From NCBI RefSeq assembly GCF_002915575.1, contig NZ_PQGD01000021.1, positions 1-64,000 on the forward strand: a stretch of 64,000 nt of DNA, written 5' to 3'. Source of the DNA: Superficieibacter electus. GTDB taxonomy: Bacteria > Pseudomonadota > Gammaproteobacteria > Enterobacterales > Enterobacteriaceae. A program made the position numbers and the translations under genes. Position 1 is the stretch's first letter. Each line of letters opens with the position of its first letter. The notes below the pieces were generated by a model that was not told where the DNA came from, did not search any database, and was given only the letters and a program-made list of their open reading frames with translations. This document shows positions 11,964-21,275 of this stretch, in pieces.

Positions 11964-13451
11964 TTATTTTATTGCCACATACCCGACATCTTCCATCAGT
12001 TGCTGCCCCTGCGGGCTTAAAAACCAGTCGATCAGCGCCTGCGTATTTTTTGACGGCGGCCGGGCCGTGACCATATAAATATCGACGCTGAGCGGATAAC
12101 TGCCGTTGCGGATATTCTCCTCCACAGGCGCAACGCCGTCGATGGACAGTAGCCGCAGAGCGTCGTTATGCTTCATGATGGTGGCGTAATAGCGGAAAGT
12201 GTAGCCCAACGAGTTAGCGCGGTTTTGATAGTCGGCAACTCGCCGGATAAGCACATCCATTCCTTCCTCGGTAGTCTCCAGCGGCTTACGCATCGCCTCC
12301 CCCTTCATCACCCTCGCCAGCATGGCCGTCTGGCTGCCCGAACCTTCCGGGCGTTGATAGGGCAAAATACGTTCATCAGGGCCGCCCACCTCGCGCCAGT
12401 TGCTAATGCTGCCGGCATAAATGGCGCGGATCTGCGCGGTCGTCAGTCCGCGGAGCGGGTTGTCTTTATGGGTGACGAAAACGAACGCTTCACGGGCGAA
12501 TGGCCGTAGCGTTAGCGTAAGACCGCGCTGACTGGCGGCCTCCCGCTGCTACGCCGACGGCTCAAGGGCGAAGATCATATCGACATTCCCCTTAATCAGC
12601 GAATCATACGCCAGAGGCGTTCGATGGCTGTCCACTAGTTCCCTGATGCTGGTCTCATCCTGATTCTGATAAATGGCCTGAACGGCAGAGGCGTAGAGCG
12701 GATAAAGCGCCGTCGCGCCGTCCAGCCTCGGCCAGTCGCGCCCGATGTGTAACGTGGGCGGCGAAGCAAGTTGCGTCAGGCGATTGCCCTCCCAAAAAGG
12801 CATATAATCCCAGATATCAATATTTGCCCTGAGCGTATATTTATCAGTCTCTTCCACCAGTCGATAATGACGATCGTAAGTTTGCCAGCCAAGTAAAGCC
12901 GCAACGGCCAGCATCAACCCGCCCGTCACCACCAGCGCCGCCCGCTGACCGCGCCGCCCGCGAATCTGTACGCCCTGTCGCCGGGAGAGAGCCGCCAGCG
13001 TTACGGCAAAAGAGAAGCAGGCCACGGTGGGTATCAACAACACCAGTACCTGAAGCGGCTCAATTTCGTCACAGTCAGCAGAAAACGGGAAGAACGTGAT
13101 GAAATAGCTAATAAAAAAGATATTGTGGCTCACGTCAAAAAACAGATCATTTTCAAAGTCGCCATCGGTCATAATCAACAGGCTAAACCAGAGCGCCAGC
13201 GTACAAAACAGTGCGAGCAGTACAGGCGAGTAGCGCGCGAAAAAGGTCTCCGGCAAGCGGCGGCCTCCCCAAATGCTCGCCATAACCGCCCCGCCGCAGG
13301 CGGTCGCAACGGCGCTAACTGTTACACCCGCCGCATCCCTCAGATCGCAATTAAAGAGTACCTTGACAATGAGGATCACTATACTGGCGATAACCGGAAT
13401 CCCGAGCATCAACGTCAGTATATTTAATAACCAATACTTCCCTGTTTTCAT
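11964..13451 (-). pseudogene. Membrane-anchored PstS-like substrate-binding protein, interrupted by an in-frame amber codon
   Basis: A single reading frame of 495 codons is broken by one TAG at 12549-12551 (codon 301). Both halves are in the same frame and look like one protein. Residues 1-190 carry about six hydrophobic segments and a basic cytoplasmic loop (RRQGVQIRGRRGQR). Residues 215-300 and the part after the stop form a PstS-like ligand-binding domain: DGATALYPLYASAVQ, then after the stop FVTHKDNPLRGLTTAQIRAIYAGSISNWREVGG and RPEGSGSQTAMLARVM, ending SPQGQQLMEDVGYVAIK. The start at 13451 follows GGGAGAG. The next codon is CAG, and the TAG could itself have been CAG. It may be a recent nonsense mutation, a sequencing error or a suppressed codon. 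The ligand is unknown. Confidence 0.85.
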
Positions 13452-13577
13452 TTTTCTCTCCCTGGCCTGGCCACCCTCAATAGTTTATCCGGTTTCGTCA
13501 TCAACACGGGACATTTGCTAATGAGTAATGATCGCGGATAATAAAAGGCATTCTTTAGCAGAGATCCTGACAACCTA

Positions 13578-16500
13578 ATGCCTGAACAACATCGTTATAC
13601 GCTGCCAGTCAACGCTGGCGATCAGCGCCAGTTGGGCGAACTGACAGGTGCCGCCTGCGCCACGCTGGTGGCGGAAATCGTCGAACGTCATCCCGGACCC
13701 GTAGTGCTCATTGCGCCGGACATGCAAAACGCCCTGCGCCTGCACGACGAAGTCACTCAGTTTACAGATAACCTGGTCATCAACCTCCCCGACTGGGAAA
13801 CCCTGCCTTACGATAGTTTTTCACCGCACCAGGAGATCATCTCCTCGCGTCTGTCGGTGCTCTATCAACTCCCCACCATGCAGCGTGGCGTCCTTATTTT
13901 GCCCGTCAATACCCTGATGCAGCGGGTTTGTCCGCACAGCTATCTGCACGGTCACGCGCTGGTGATGAAAAAAGGCCAGCGCCTTTCGCGCGATGCCCTG
14001 CGCGACCAGCTTGAAGCGGCGGGCTACCGCCATGTGGATCAGGTTATGGAGCACGGAGAGTATGCTACCCGTGGCGCGCTGTTGGATCTCTATCCGATGG
14101 GTAGCGCCCAGCCCTATCGTCTGGATTTCTTTGATGACGAAATCGATAGTCTGCGTCTTTTTGATGCCGACACCCAGCGCACGCTGGAAGAAGTTGATGC
14201 CATCAATTTGCTGCCAGCGCATGAATTCCCCACCGATAAAACCGCCATCGAACTGTTCCGCAGCCAGTGGCGCGACAAGTTTGAGGTGAAACGCGACGCC
14301 GAGCATATCTACCAGCAGGTGAGTAAAGGGACGCTGCCAACCGGCATCGAATACTGGCAACCGCTGTTTTTTAGCGAGCCGCTGTCACCGCTGTTCAGTT
14401 ATTTTCCGGCCAATACCCTGATTGTTAATACCGGTGATGTTGAAGCCAGCGCCACACGTTTTCAGAGCGATGCTCATGCGCGCTATGAAAACCGGGGCGT
14501 GGACCCGATGCGCCCGCTGCTGCCGCCAGAACTACTGTGGATGCGCACCGATGAGTTGCTCGGCGAATTAAAACGCTGGCCACGCATCCAGCTTAAAACT
14601 GAGTCTCTGGCGGACAAAGCCGCCTTCACTAATCTTGGCTATCGTACATTGCCGGATCTGTCGGTGCAGGCACAGCAGAAATCGCCGCTGGATAATCTGC
14701 GTAAATTCCTTGAATCCTTTGAAGGTCCGGTGATTTTCTCGGTGGAAAGTGAAGGCCGTCGCGAAGCACTGGGCGAATTGCTGGCACGGATTAAGCTTTC
14801 ACCAAAACGCATTCTGCGGCTGGATGAAGCAGCGGACAACGGGCGCTATGTGATGCTCGGCGCGTCCGAGCACGGGTTTATCGATACACTGCGCAACCGG
14901 GCGCTGATCTGCGAAAGCGATCTGTTAGGCGAACGGGTAGCACGTCGTCGCCAGGATAACCGCAGAACTATCAATCCGGATACGCTGATCCGTAACCTTG
15001 CCGAGTTGCATACCGGTCAACCCGTGGTGCACCTGGAACATGGCGTCGGTCGCTATGCGGGTATGACGACGCTTGAAGCCGGCGGCATCAAAGGCGAGTA
15101 CCTGATGCTAACCTATGCTAACGACGCCAAACTGTACGTCCCGGTGTCGTCCCTGCATTTGATCAGCCGTTATGCTGGCGGTGCGCAAGAGAATGCGCCG
15201 CTGCACAAATTAGGTAGCGACGTCTGGACCCGGGCGCGGCAGAAAGCCGCCGAGCGCGTGCGTGATGTGGCGGCGGAGTTGCTGGATATTTATGCGCAGC
15301 GGGCGGCCAAAAAAGGCTTCGCCTTTAAACATAATCGCGAACAGTATCAGTTGTTTTGCGACAGCTTTCCTTTTGAAACTACCCCCGATCAGGCGCTGGC
15401 GATCAACGCCGTGCTAAGTGATATGTGCCAGCCGCTGGCGATGGACAGGCTGGTCTGTGGTGACGTGGGCTTTGGTAAAACCGAAGTCGCCATGCGTGCG
15501 GCGTTTCTGGCGATTGAAAACAATAAGCAGGTCGCGGTGCTGGTCCCGACCACCCTGCTCGCGCAGCAGCATTTTGACAATTTCCGCGACCGCTTCGCCA
15601 ACTGGCCGGTGCGCATTGAGATGCTGTCACGCTTTCGCAGCGCCAAAGAGCAGGCGCAGATCCTTGAGCAGGCGGCGGAAGGCAAAATCGATATTCTGAT
15701 TGGCACCCACAAACTGTTACAGGCGGACGTCAAATGGCGCGATCTGGGTCTGCTGATTGTCGATGAAGAGCATCGCTTCGGGGTTCGGCACAAAGAGCGG
15801 ATCAAAGCGATGCGTTCTGACGTCGATATTCTCACCCTTACCGCCACGCCTATTCCGCGCACCCTGAACATGGCGATGAGCGGCATGCGCGATCTGTCGA
15901 TTATCGCCACCCCGCCGGCGCGTCGTCTGGCGGTGAAAACCTTCGTGCGCGAGTACGATAATCTGGTGGTGCGCGAAGCAATCCTGCGTGAAGTGCTGCG
16001 CGGCGGGCAGGTTTATTATCTTTATAATGATGTCGAAAACATCCAGAAAGCGGCAGCCCGACTGGCTGAGCTGGTGCCGGAGGCACGCATCGCTATTGGT
16101 CACGGCCAGATGCGCGAGCGCGAACTGGAACGGGTGATGAATGACTTCCACCATCAGCGTTTTAACGTGCTGGTGTGTACCACGATTATTGAGACCGGCA
16201 TTGATATTCCAACCGCCAATACCATTATTATTGAGCGTGCCGATCACTTCGGTCTGGCCCAGCTTCACCAGTTACGCGGCCGTGTCGGTCGTTCCCACCA
16301 TCAGGCCTATGCGTGGCTGTTAACCCCGCATCCGAAAGCCATGACCACCGATGCACAGAAGCGGCTGGAAGCCATTGCCTCGCTGGAAGATTTAGGTGCC
16401 GGTTTTGCGCTGGCGACGCACGACCTTGAAATTCGCGGCGCGGGTGAACTGCTGGGTGAAGATCAGAGTGGACAGATGGAAACCATAGGCTTCTCTCTGT

Positions 16501-17024
16501 ATATGGAGCTTCTGGAGAATGCGGTGGACGCGCTGAAGGCCGGACGCGAGCCATCGCTTGAAGACCTCACCAGCCAGCAGACCGAAGTTGAGCTGCGGAT
16601 GCCGTCGCTGCTGCCGGATGATTTTATTCCTGATGTCAATACCCGCCTTTCTTTCTATAAGCGTATTGCCAGCGCGAAGGCTGAGAACGAACTGGAAGAA
16701 ATCAAAGTTGAGCTGATCGACCGTTTTGGATTGCTGCCAGACCCCGCGCGTAATCTGCTGGATATTGCCAGTCTGCGTCAGCAGGCACAACGTTTGGGTA
16801 TTCGTAAGCTGGAAGGGAATGATAAAGGCGGGCAGATTGAGTTTGCCGAGAAAAATCATGTTAACCCCGCCTGGCTTATTGGACTGCTACACAAGGAGCC
16901 GCAGCATTTCCGCCTCGATGGCCCGACCCGGCTGAAATTTTTCCAGGATCTGAGTGAACGAAAAATTCGCATGGACTGGGTGCGTAACTTTATGCGCCAG
17001 CTAGAAGAAAATGCGATTGCCTGA
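13578..17024 (+). CDS. mfd: Transcription-repair coupling factor
   Basis: 1148-residue DNA translocase that removes RNA polymerase stalled at lesions and recruits UvrA. N-terminal UvrB-like region (residues 1 to about 340), the RNA polymerase-interacting domain around VVHLEHGVGRYAGMTTL, then a RecG-like helicase: Walker A GDVGFGKTEVA, DEEH box (VDEEHRFGVRHKE), TATPIPRTL, and the motif V/VI region (TTIIETGIDIPTANT, QLRGRVGRS) followed by the TRG motif. The length matches E. coli. It starts ATGCCTGAACAACATCG with its own promoter region (13452-13577). Confidence 0.98.
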   Translation: MPEQHRYTLPVNAGDQRQLGELTGAACATLVAEIVERHPGPVVLIAPDMQNALRLHDEVTQFTDNLVINLPDWETLPYDSFSPHQEIISSRLSVLYQLPTMQRGVLILPVNTLMQRVCPHSYLHGHALVMKKGQRLSRDALRDQLEAAGYRHVDQVMEHGEYATRGALLDLYPMGSAQPYRLDFFDDEIDSLRLFDADTQRTLEEVDAINLLPAHEFPTDKTAIELFRSQWRDKFEVKRDAEHIYQQVSKGTLPTGIEYWQPLFFSEPLSPLFSYFPANTLIVNTGDVEASATRFQSDAHARYENRGVDPMRPLLPPELLWMRTDELLGELKRWPRIQLKTESLADKAAFTNLGYRTLPDLSVQAQQKSPLDNLRKFLESFEGPVIFSVESEGRREALGELLARIKLSPKRILRLDEAADNGRYVMLGASEHGFIDTLRNRALICESDLLGERVARRRQDNRRTINPDTLIRNLAELHTGQPVVHLEHGVGRYAGMTTLEAGGIKGEYLMLTYANDAKLYVPVSSLHLISRYAGGAQENAPLHKLGSDVWTRARQKAAERVRDVAAELLDIYAQRAAKKGFAFKHNREQYQLFCDSFPFETTPDQALAINAVLSDMCQPLAMDRLVCGDVGFGKTEVAMRAAFLAIENNKQVAVLVPTTLLAQQHFDNFRDRFANWPVRIEMLSRFRSAKEQAQILEQAAEGKIDILIGTHKLLQADVKWRDLGLLIVDEEHRFGVRHKERIKAMRSDVDILTLTATPIPRTLNMAMSGMRDLSIIATPPARRLAVKTFVREYDNLVVREAILREVLRGGQVYYLYNDVENIQKAAARLAELVPEARIAIGHGQMRERELERVMNDFHHQRFNVLVCTTIIETGIDIPTANTIIIERADHFGLAQLHQLRGRVGRSHHQAYAWLLTPHPKAMTTDAQKRLEAIASLEDLGAGFALATHDLEIRGAGELLGEDQSGQMETIGFSLYMELLENAVDALKAGREPSLEDLTSQQTEVELRMPSLLPDDFIPDVNTRLSFYKRIASAKAENELEEIKVELIDRFGLLPDPARNLLDIASLRQQAQRLGIRKLEGNDKGGQIEFAEKNHVNPAWLIGLLHKEPQHFRLDGPTRLKFFQDLSERKIRMDWVRNFMRQLEENAIA

Positions 17025-17038
17025 GTAAAAATCGACGT

Positions 17039-17070
17039 AAAAAAAGCCCCACGAAAATGACCGTGGGGCT
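17039..17070 (-). terminator. Intrinsic terminator for bhsA
   Basis: AGCCCCACG and CGTGGGGCT form a 9-bp stem around AAAATGAC. Read on the minus strand it is followed by seven T residues (A-run at 17039-17045), as expected for the bhsA transcript. It fills most of the 75-bp gap between mfd and bhsA. Confidence 0.85.
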
Positions 17071-17098
17071 TCCTGTAAATATCAGGCAGAGGGTTATC

Positions 17099-17356
17099 TT
17101 ATTTGTAAATGACGGCGGTGCCATGCAGGGTATTCGGACCGCTTACGGAGGTAATACGGAACGATTTCGCGCCCATCTCATCCGCTTTCTGCGCCAGTTG
17201 ATTTTCCAGCGAACCTAAATTTGTCCCGGCATCAGCAGAGATAACGCCTGCTTTTTGCTGATCGGCTGGGGTGGACTGGACCTGTACAGCGGCGACGCTT
17301 GCGAAAGAAAGTGAACTCAATACGGTAGCGGCGATGAGGGCTTTTACGTTTTTCAT
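17099..17356 (-). CDS. bhsA: Multiple stress resistance protein BhsA (ComC, YcfR; DUF1471)
   Basis: 85-residue secreted protein of the YhcN/BhsA/McbA family. A signal peptide of about 22 residues (MKNVKALIAATVLSSLSFASVAA) precedes the compact DUF1471 domain ending SVSGPNTLHGTAVIYK. In E. coli it lies at the outer membrane, is induced by copper, chlorine, acid and other stress, reduces copper permeability, and is repressed by the TetR-family ComR encoded divergently. The same arrangement is found here. In E. coli ldtC lies between mfd and this gene; here it is absent. Confidence 0.96.
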   Translation of the reverse strand: MKNVKALIAATVLSSLSFASVAAVQVQSTPADQQKAGVISADAGTNLGSLENQLAQKADEMGAKSFRITSVSGPNTLHGTAVIYK

Positions 17357-17395
17357 AATAGTAACCTTAAGCAGATGAAAGGGGATCGAATTACT

Positions 17396-17408
17396 TAACG
17401 ATCGATAG
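17396..17408. promoter_or_regulatory. Candidate second ComR half-operator
   Basis: TTAACGATCGATA shares the ACGATCG core with the perfect palindrome at 17449-17466, 56 bp away. It lies about 40 bp upstream of the bhsA start. A role in ComR binding is inference. Confidence 0.4.
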
Positions 17409-17420
17409 GTAAATCATAAG

Positions 17421-17436
17421 TGTGATCAATGTCACA
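17421..17436. promoter_or_regulatory. Perfect CRP-cAMP core site in the bhsA/comR intergenic region
   Basis: TGTGATCAATGTCACA contains both consensus CRP half-sites, TGTGA and TCACA, with the canonical 6-bp spacer. It lies 65-80 bp upstream of the bhsA start codon and about 160 bp from comR, so it is better placed to act on bhsA. Confidence 0.75.
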
Positions 17437-17448
17437 GTCAAGGTTATT

Positions 17449-17466
17449 TTATAACGATCGTTATAA
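17449..17466. promoter_or_regulatory. Perfect 18-bp palindrome, candidate ComR operator
   Basis: TTATAACGATCGTTATAA is an exact inverted repeat between the divergent bhsA and comR genes. TetR-family regulators typically bind such palindromes next to their own gene, so ComR is the natural candidate. No footprint is known to me for this exact sequence. Confidence 0.6.
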
Positions 17467-17592
17467 TAAATAAAAAAGTCTTATCTTTCATAATGATAAG
17501 CTTATGAATTTTTTATTGTTTGAAAGGTAGCACCACGATACATTTATTTTTATAATGGTTATTCACTTAACTGATTCAGGTACAACGGCACC

Positions 17593-18228
17593 ATGACAGC
17601 TGACGTTCAAAGTTGCACAAAAAAAAGCCGTGGCCGACCAAAAGTGTTCGACAGGGAAGCGGCGCTGGATAAGGCCATGGCACTGTTCTGGGAGCATGGG
17701 TATGAAGCAACCTCGCTTGCCGATTTGGTTGAAGCGACTGGCGCTAAAGCCCCTACGCTCTACGCAGAGTTTATTAATAAAGAAGGCTTATTTCGGGCGG
17801 TACTCGATCGCTACATTTCGCGTTTCGCCGCACGCCATGAAGCGGCGCTGTTCGAGGAAGATAAATCCGTGGAGCAGGCACTAAACGAATATTTCACGGC
17901 AGTTGCGACCTGCTTTACCAGCAAAGAAACGCCAGCTGGCTGTTTTATGATCAATACTTCCGCAACGCTTGCGGCATCATCAAAAGAAATTGCCCGTACG
18001 CTGAAAACCCGTCATGCGCAGCAGGAAAAAACGCTTTGCCAGTTTTTGATCGCTCGCCAACAGCGTGGTGAGATCCCGCCACAAAAAGATGTTCAGGCGC
18101 TGGCGCAGTTTCTGAATTGCATTTTACAGGGGATGTCTATCAGTGCCCGTGAAGGTGCGAGCCTTGAGGATTTGCAGCAAATCATCCGCACCACTTTCTG
18201 TTTGTGGCCCAAAATGCTGACCCTGTGA
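17593..18228 (+). CDS. comR: TetR-family copper-responsive repressor ComR
   Basis: 211-residue one-component regulator. The N-terminal TetR helix-turn-helix covers about residues 20-66 (ALDKAMALFWEHGYEATSLADLVEATGAKAPTLYAEFINKEGLF); the rest is the ligand/dimer domain with CFMINTSATLA. In E. coli ComR represses bhsA (comC), and copper relieves repression. It is divergent from bhsA, with the shared 236-bp region holding a palindrome and a CRP site. The ATG at 17593 begins MTADVQSCTKKSRGRPKVFD, with a typical basic pre-HTH arm. Confidence 0.95.
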   Translation: MTADVQSCTKKSRGRPKVFDREAALDKAMALFWEHGYEATSLADLVEATGAKAPTLYAEFINKEGLFRAVLDRYISRFAARHEAALFEEDKSVEQALNEYFTAVATCFTSKETPAGCFMINTSATLAASSKEIARTLKTRHAQQEKTLCQFLIARQQRGEIPPQKDVQALAQFLNCILQGMSISAREGASLEDLQQIIRTTFCLWPKMLTL

Positions 18229-18233
18229 CCCAC

Positions 18234-18265
18234 AAAAAAGCCCCTCAGCCTGAGCGATGAGGGGC
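18234..18265 (-). terminator. Terminator between comR and ycfJ
   Basis: GCCCCTCA and TGAGGGGC form an 8-bp stem; the A-run at 18234-18239 gives a U-tract on the minus strand, so it ends the ycfJ transcript. It sits 6 bp after the comR stop and may also serve comR. Confidence 0.8.
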
Positions 18266-18286
18266 AAACAGCAGATAACGCTTTTT

Positions 18287-18826
18287 TTACGCTTTGTTAT
18301 TCAGGATCAGCTGACCATTGTTATCAAGCGGGATTTGCGTACCCGGATCGTCTTTCATGCGGATTTTCCCCTGTTGATCGCCGATTTTATAGGTCACATC
18401 ATAACCAAGCATATTTTCCGATTTGTCATACACCGTTTTGCAGCGCTGCTGCGTAGTGGTGTAGGTGTCATTTTCCTGCATTGATCCCTGGATCTGGTTG
18501 CCTGCATAGCCGCCCCCCAGCGCCCCGGCGATGGTGGCGATATCTTTACCGCGACCGCCGCCGAACTGGTGGCCGACTACGCCCCCCGCCACTGCACCCA
18601 GCACGGAACCGGTAATACGATTTTCATCCTGTACCGGGCGTCGGTGCGTCACCGTGACGTTGCGGCACTCTTTACGCGGTGTTTTGACCGTTTCTTTGAT
18701 AGGCGTTGCGGAAACCACCTGAGCATACTGCGGGCCACGTTCAAAGACATCCAGACTGGCTACGGCTGCCACACCCAGCGCAGCGGCTACGCCAATCCCT
18801 ATACCCGCCAACATTGATTTATTCAC
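18287..18826 (-). CDS. ycfJ: YcfJ family glycine-zipper outer-membrane-associated protein
   Basis: 179 residues. An N-terminal hydrophobic segment (MLAGIGIGVAAALGVAAVASL) acts as a signal or anchor; residues 70-110 hold a glycine-zipper 2TM region (GSVLGAVAGGVVGHQFGGGRGKDIATIAGALGGGYAGNQIQG), followed by a small C-terminal domain (GYDVTYKIGDQQGKIRM). The start is a GTG at 18826, preceded by a near-perfect AAGGAGG; the longer frame to 18886 lacks such a site, and the GTG start matches E. coli YcfJ. The molecular function is not established. Confidence 0.9.
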   Translation of the reverse strand: MNKSMLAGIGIGVAAALGVAAVASLDVFERGPQYAQVVSATPIKETVKTPRKECRNVTVTHRRPVQDENRITGSVLGAVAGGVVGHQFGGGRGKDIATIAGALGGGYAGNQIQGSMQENDTYTTTQQRCKTVYDKSENMLGYDVTYKIGDQQGKIRMKDDPGTQIPLDNNGQLILNNKA

Positions 18827-19001
18827 GGGAGATCCTCCTTCGTTGCTATTGGTCATAATTTTGCAATCAAGGGAATATTCCGCCAATCAGAACTGCGCTT
18901 AAAAACGGGGATTCGGGGGGTATAACCGCAGGATTCAGAGGAGTCTTAGGGCTTAAGGCCGGTTTGACAGGATTATGTTTTGTCGGCACCGTGGACTGAA
19001 C

Positions 19002-19027
19002 GCCTGATGATGCTGCGCTTATCAGGC
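19002..19027. repeat. REP element
   Basis: GCCTGATGATGCTGCGCTTATCAGGC followed by CTAC: a REP palindrome of the same class as the array at 1-324, in inverse orientation. It lies in the 263-bp gap between ycfJ and ndh, which holds no gene. Confidence 0.8.
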
Positions 19028-19114
19028 CTACAAAAGGTGGATCGGGAGACTGGATTTCTTGTGGCGCTCACTATCAGGCCTACGGGTGACGCGGTCTGAC
19101 AGCGGTTTTCCAGG

Positions 19115-19137
19115 CCGGGCAAGCTTGCGCCGCCCGG
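19115..19137. repeat. REP-like palindrome of the CCGGGC type
   Basis: CCGGGCAAGCTTGCGCCGCCCGG is an inverted repeat 13 bp after the ndh stop. It matches the element at 884-905 read on the other strand and may stabilise the ndh 3' end. Confidence 0.75.
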
Positions 19138-19150
19138 CAGGATCAGCGCC

Positions 19151-20458
19151 TTAGTGCAGTTTAAGGCGCGGACGGATCACCCGGTTAATGCTGCCGACCA
19201 GCATCATCAGGCCCGTTTTGAAATAGCCGTGTAGCGCAATCTGGTGCATCCGGTACAGTGAGATATAGACAAAACGCGCAATCCGCCCTTCAATCATCAT
19301 TGAACCCCGCGTCAGGTTGCCCATCAGGCTGCCAACGGTCGAAAAATTAGACAATGACACCAGAGAACCGTGATCTTTATACTGATAGGCTTTGAGCGGT
19401 TTACCTTTACGTTGCGCGAGGATGTTATGCAGCGCACAGGTCGCCATCTGATGCGCTGCCTGAGCGCGCGGTGGCACGAATCCGCCTTCCGGACGCGCGC
19501 AGGATGCGCAGTCACCAATCGCGTAAATATCGGCATCGCGGGTGGTTTGCAGCGTCGGCTCGACCACCAGCTGGTTGATGCGGTTCGTTTCCAGGCCGCC
19601 CAGATCTTTCATAAAGTCCGGGGCTTTGATTCCTGCCGCCCAGACCATCAAATCGGCCTGGATATATTCGCCTTCTTTGGTGTGTAAGCCACCTTCGTCA
19701 GCACTGGTAACCATCGTTTTAGTGAGAACCCGCACGCCCAGCTTGGTCAGCTCATTGTGCGCCGCGCCAGAAATACGCGGCGGCAGTGCAGGCAGAATAC
19801 GCTCACCCGCTTCCACCAGCGTCACGTTCAGCGCTTCATTGGTCAGCCCTTTGTAGCCATAGCTGTGCAGTTGCTTCACCGCGTTATGCAGTTCAGCAGA
19901 CAGCTCCACCCCGGTAGCACCACCGCCAACAATCGCGATATTCACCTTGCCGCTTGCGCCAAGGTTTGCCGAGAATTTGAGAAACAGGTTAAGCATTTCC
20001 TGATGGAAACGGCGCGCCTGATGAGGATTATCCAGGAAAATACAGTGGTCTTTAACCCCTGGCGTATTGAAGTCGTTAGAAGTACTACCCAGCGCCATGA
20101 TCAGCTTGTCGTAAGGCAGCTTGCGCTCAGGCACCAATAACTCCCCTTTTTCATCACGCAGCTCAGCGAGCGTCAGGGTTTTGCTTTCTCGATTAAGATC
20201 GATAACAGACCCGAGCTGGAACTGGAAATCGTGGTTACGGGCGTGAGCCAGATAGCTCAGCGCATCCACCCCTTCGTCCAGCGAGCCAGTAGCCACTTCA
20301 TGCAATAGCGGCTTCCATAAGTGGCTATGGTTGCGATCAATCAGGGTTATTTTCGCTTTTTTGCCGCGACCCAGCTTTTTCCCCAGCTGCGTCGCCAGCT
20401 CAAGACCTCCAGCCCCACCGCCGACAATGACAATTTTTTCTAATGGCGTAGTCAACAT
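19151..20458 (-). CDS. ndh: NADH dehydrogenase II (NDH-2)
   Basis: 435-residue FAD-containing, non-proton-pumping NADH:quinone oxidoreductase of the inner membrane surface. The first Rossmann motif is [18 protein letters not shown] (FAD), the second [18 protein letters not shown]-like (here [18 protein letters not shown], for NADH), with [11 protein letters not shown] completing the FAD site. The amphipathic C-terminus ([25 protein letters not shown]) anchors it to the membrane. In E. coli it is repressed anaerobically by FNR, and a perfect FNR box lies upstream here (20591-20604). Confidence 0.98.
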   Translation of the reverse strand: MLTTPLEKIVIVGGGAGGLELATQLGKKLGRGKKAKITLIDRNHSHLWKPLLHEVATGSLDEGVDALSYLAHARNHDFQFQLGSVIDLNRESKTLTLAELRDEKGELLVPERKLPYDKLIMALGSTSNDFNTPGVKDHCIFLDNPHQARRFHQEMLNLFLKFSANLGASGKVNIAIVGGGATGVELSAELHNAVKQLHSYGYKGLTNEALNVTLVEAGERILPALPPRISGAAHNELTKLGVRVLTKTMVTSADEGGLHTKEGEYIQADLMVWAAGIKAPDFMKDLGGLETNRINQLVVEPTLQTTRDADIYAIGDCASCARPEGGFVPPRAQAAHQMATCALHNILAQRKGKPLKAYQYKDHGSLVSLSNFSTVGSLMGNLTRGSMMIEGRIARFVYISLYRMHQIALHGYFKTGLMMLVGSINRVIRPRLKLH

Positions 20459-20590
20459 GACCCCCTAAAATTATTAACCAATTGTTAACTAAAGGTTATA
20501 TAAATAACTTTTAGTTAACAACAAGTTACTGTCGTGAAACTGTCTCTTCTACATGAGAATAACACGTCAGGGTCATTGGTCATACCAAAA

Positions 20591-20604
20591 TTGATGTACA
20601 TCAA
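20591..20604. promoter_or_regulatory. Perfect FNR box upstream of ndh
   Basis: TTGATGTACATCAA matches the FNR consensus TTGAT-N4-ATCAA in all ten fixed positions and is fully palindromic. It lies about 140 bp upstream of the ndh start codon, where E. coli ndh has its upstream FNR site used in anaerobic repression. Confidence 0.85.
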
Positions 20605-20644
20605 GTTTTGCTGCTGAAAAGATGAACAAGTGTAGACGCTGAGT

Positions 20645-20674
20645 AAAAAAAAGGGCCAGCCATCTGGCTGCCCC
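20645..20674 (-). terminator. Terminator after ycfP
   Basis: A CAGCCA/TGGCTG stem extended by GGG/CCC, with eight A residues at 20645-20652 (a U-tract on the minus strand), 25 bp after the ycfP stop. It ends the ycfP-containing transcript. Confidence 0.8.
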
Positions 20675-20698
20675 TGTTGAACGAAAGAGGTAAGTGGC

Positions 20699-21241
20699 TT
20701 ACCCGAGGGTCTTAAACGCCTTAATGCGCTGCAAATGCGGCGAGATATTTTTGAACTTGTGCGTTTGCTCTTCATCCCAGACAATTTCATACCACGGGCA
20801 TAAAATCTCGGCACTACGCTGACTGTTAAGCGCCTCATCCCGGCGTGACAGAATCGCCATACAGCGGTCGCGGTTCTTCTCGCGGAAATTACTGACGCAC
20901 TTGGTCGCGATGTCCGTATACTCCTCCGGACGATCGATTTTGCCCTCCATATTCTCTGCCGGGAACAGGTTCGGATTGAACACCACCTGGCGAATATCGC
21001 AGAGAAAACCAATTCTTTCCGCCCAGAAGCCGCCCAGTCCGACGCCGCAAATCAAGGGGCGATCGTCCGCATTGAGCTGGAGCATTTTGTCGACTTCTTT
21101 TAGCAAATGCTGCATATCGTGCTTCGGGTGACGCGTGCTGTAGCTTATAAGCCGGACATCGGGATCAATGAACTGGAGCTGCAACACTTTTTCGTGATTG
21201 CCCGGGCTGTTTGAGTCAAAACCGTGTAAATAGATAATCAT
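20699..21241 (-). CDS. ycfP: YcfP family alpha/beta-hydrolase-like protein
   Basis: 180 residues beginning [19 protein letters not shown], a UPF0227/YcfP esterase-like fold. The nucleophile elbow position reads [10 protein letters not shown]: the usual GxSxG serine is replaced by Leu, so classical hydrolase activity is doubtful. The shorter start at 21241 matches E. coli and follows GTGAGGATG; the frame extends 10 codons upstream. It lies 34 bp after nagZ on the same strand, probably in the hinT-ycfL-lpoB-thiK-nagZ-ycfP operon. Confidence 0.92.
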   Translation of the reverse strand: MIIYLHGFDSNSPGNHEKVLQLQFIDPDVRLISYSTRHPKHDMQHLLKEVDKMLQLNADDRPLICGVGLGGFWAERIGFLCDIRQVVFNPNLFPAENMEGKIDRPEEYTDIATKCVSNFREKNRDRCMAILSRRDEALNSQRSAEILCPWYEIVWDEEQTHKFKNISPHLQRIKAFKTLG

Positions 21242-21275
21242 CGCATCCTCACCATACTTCGCGCCCCGCAAGGGG

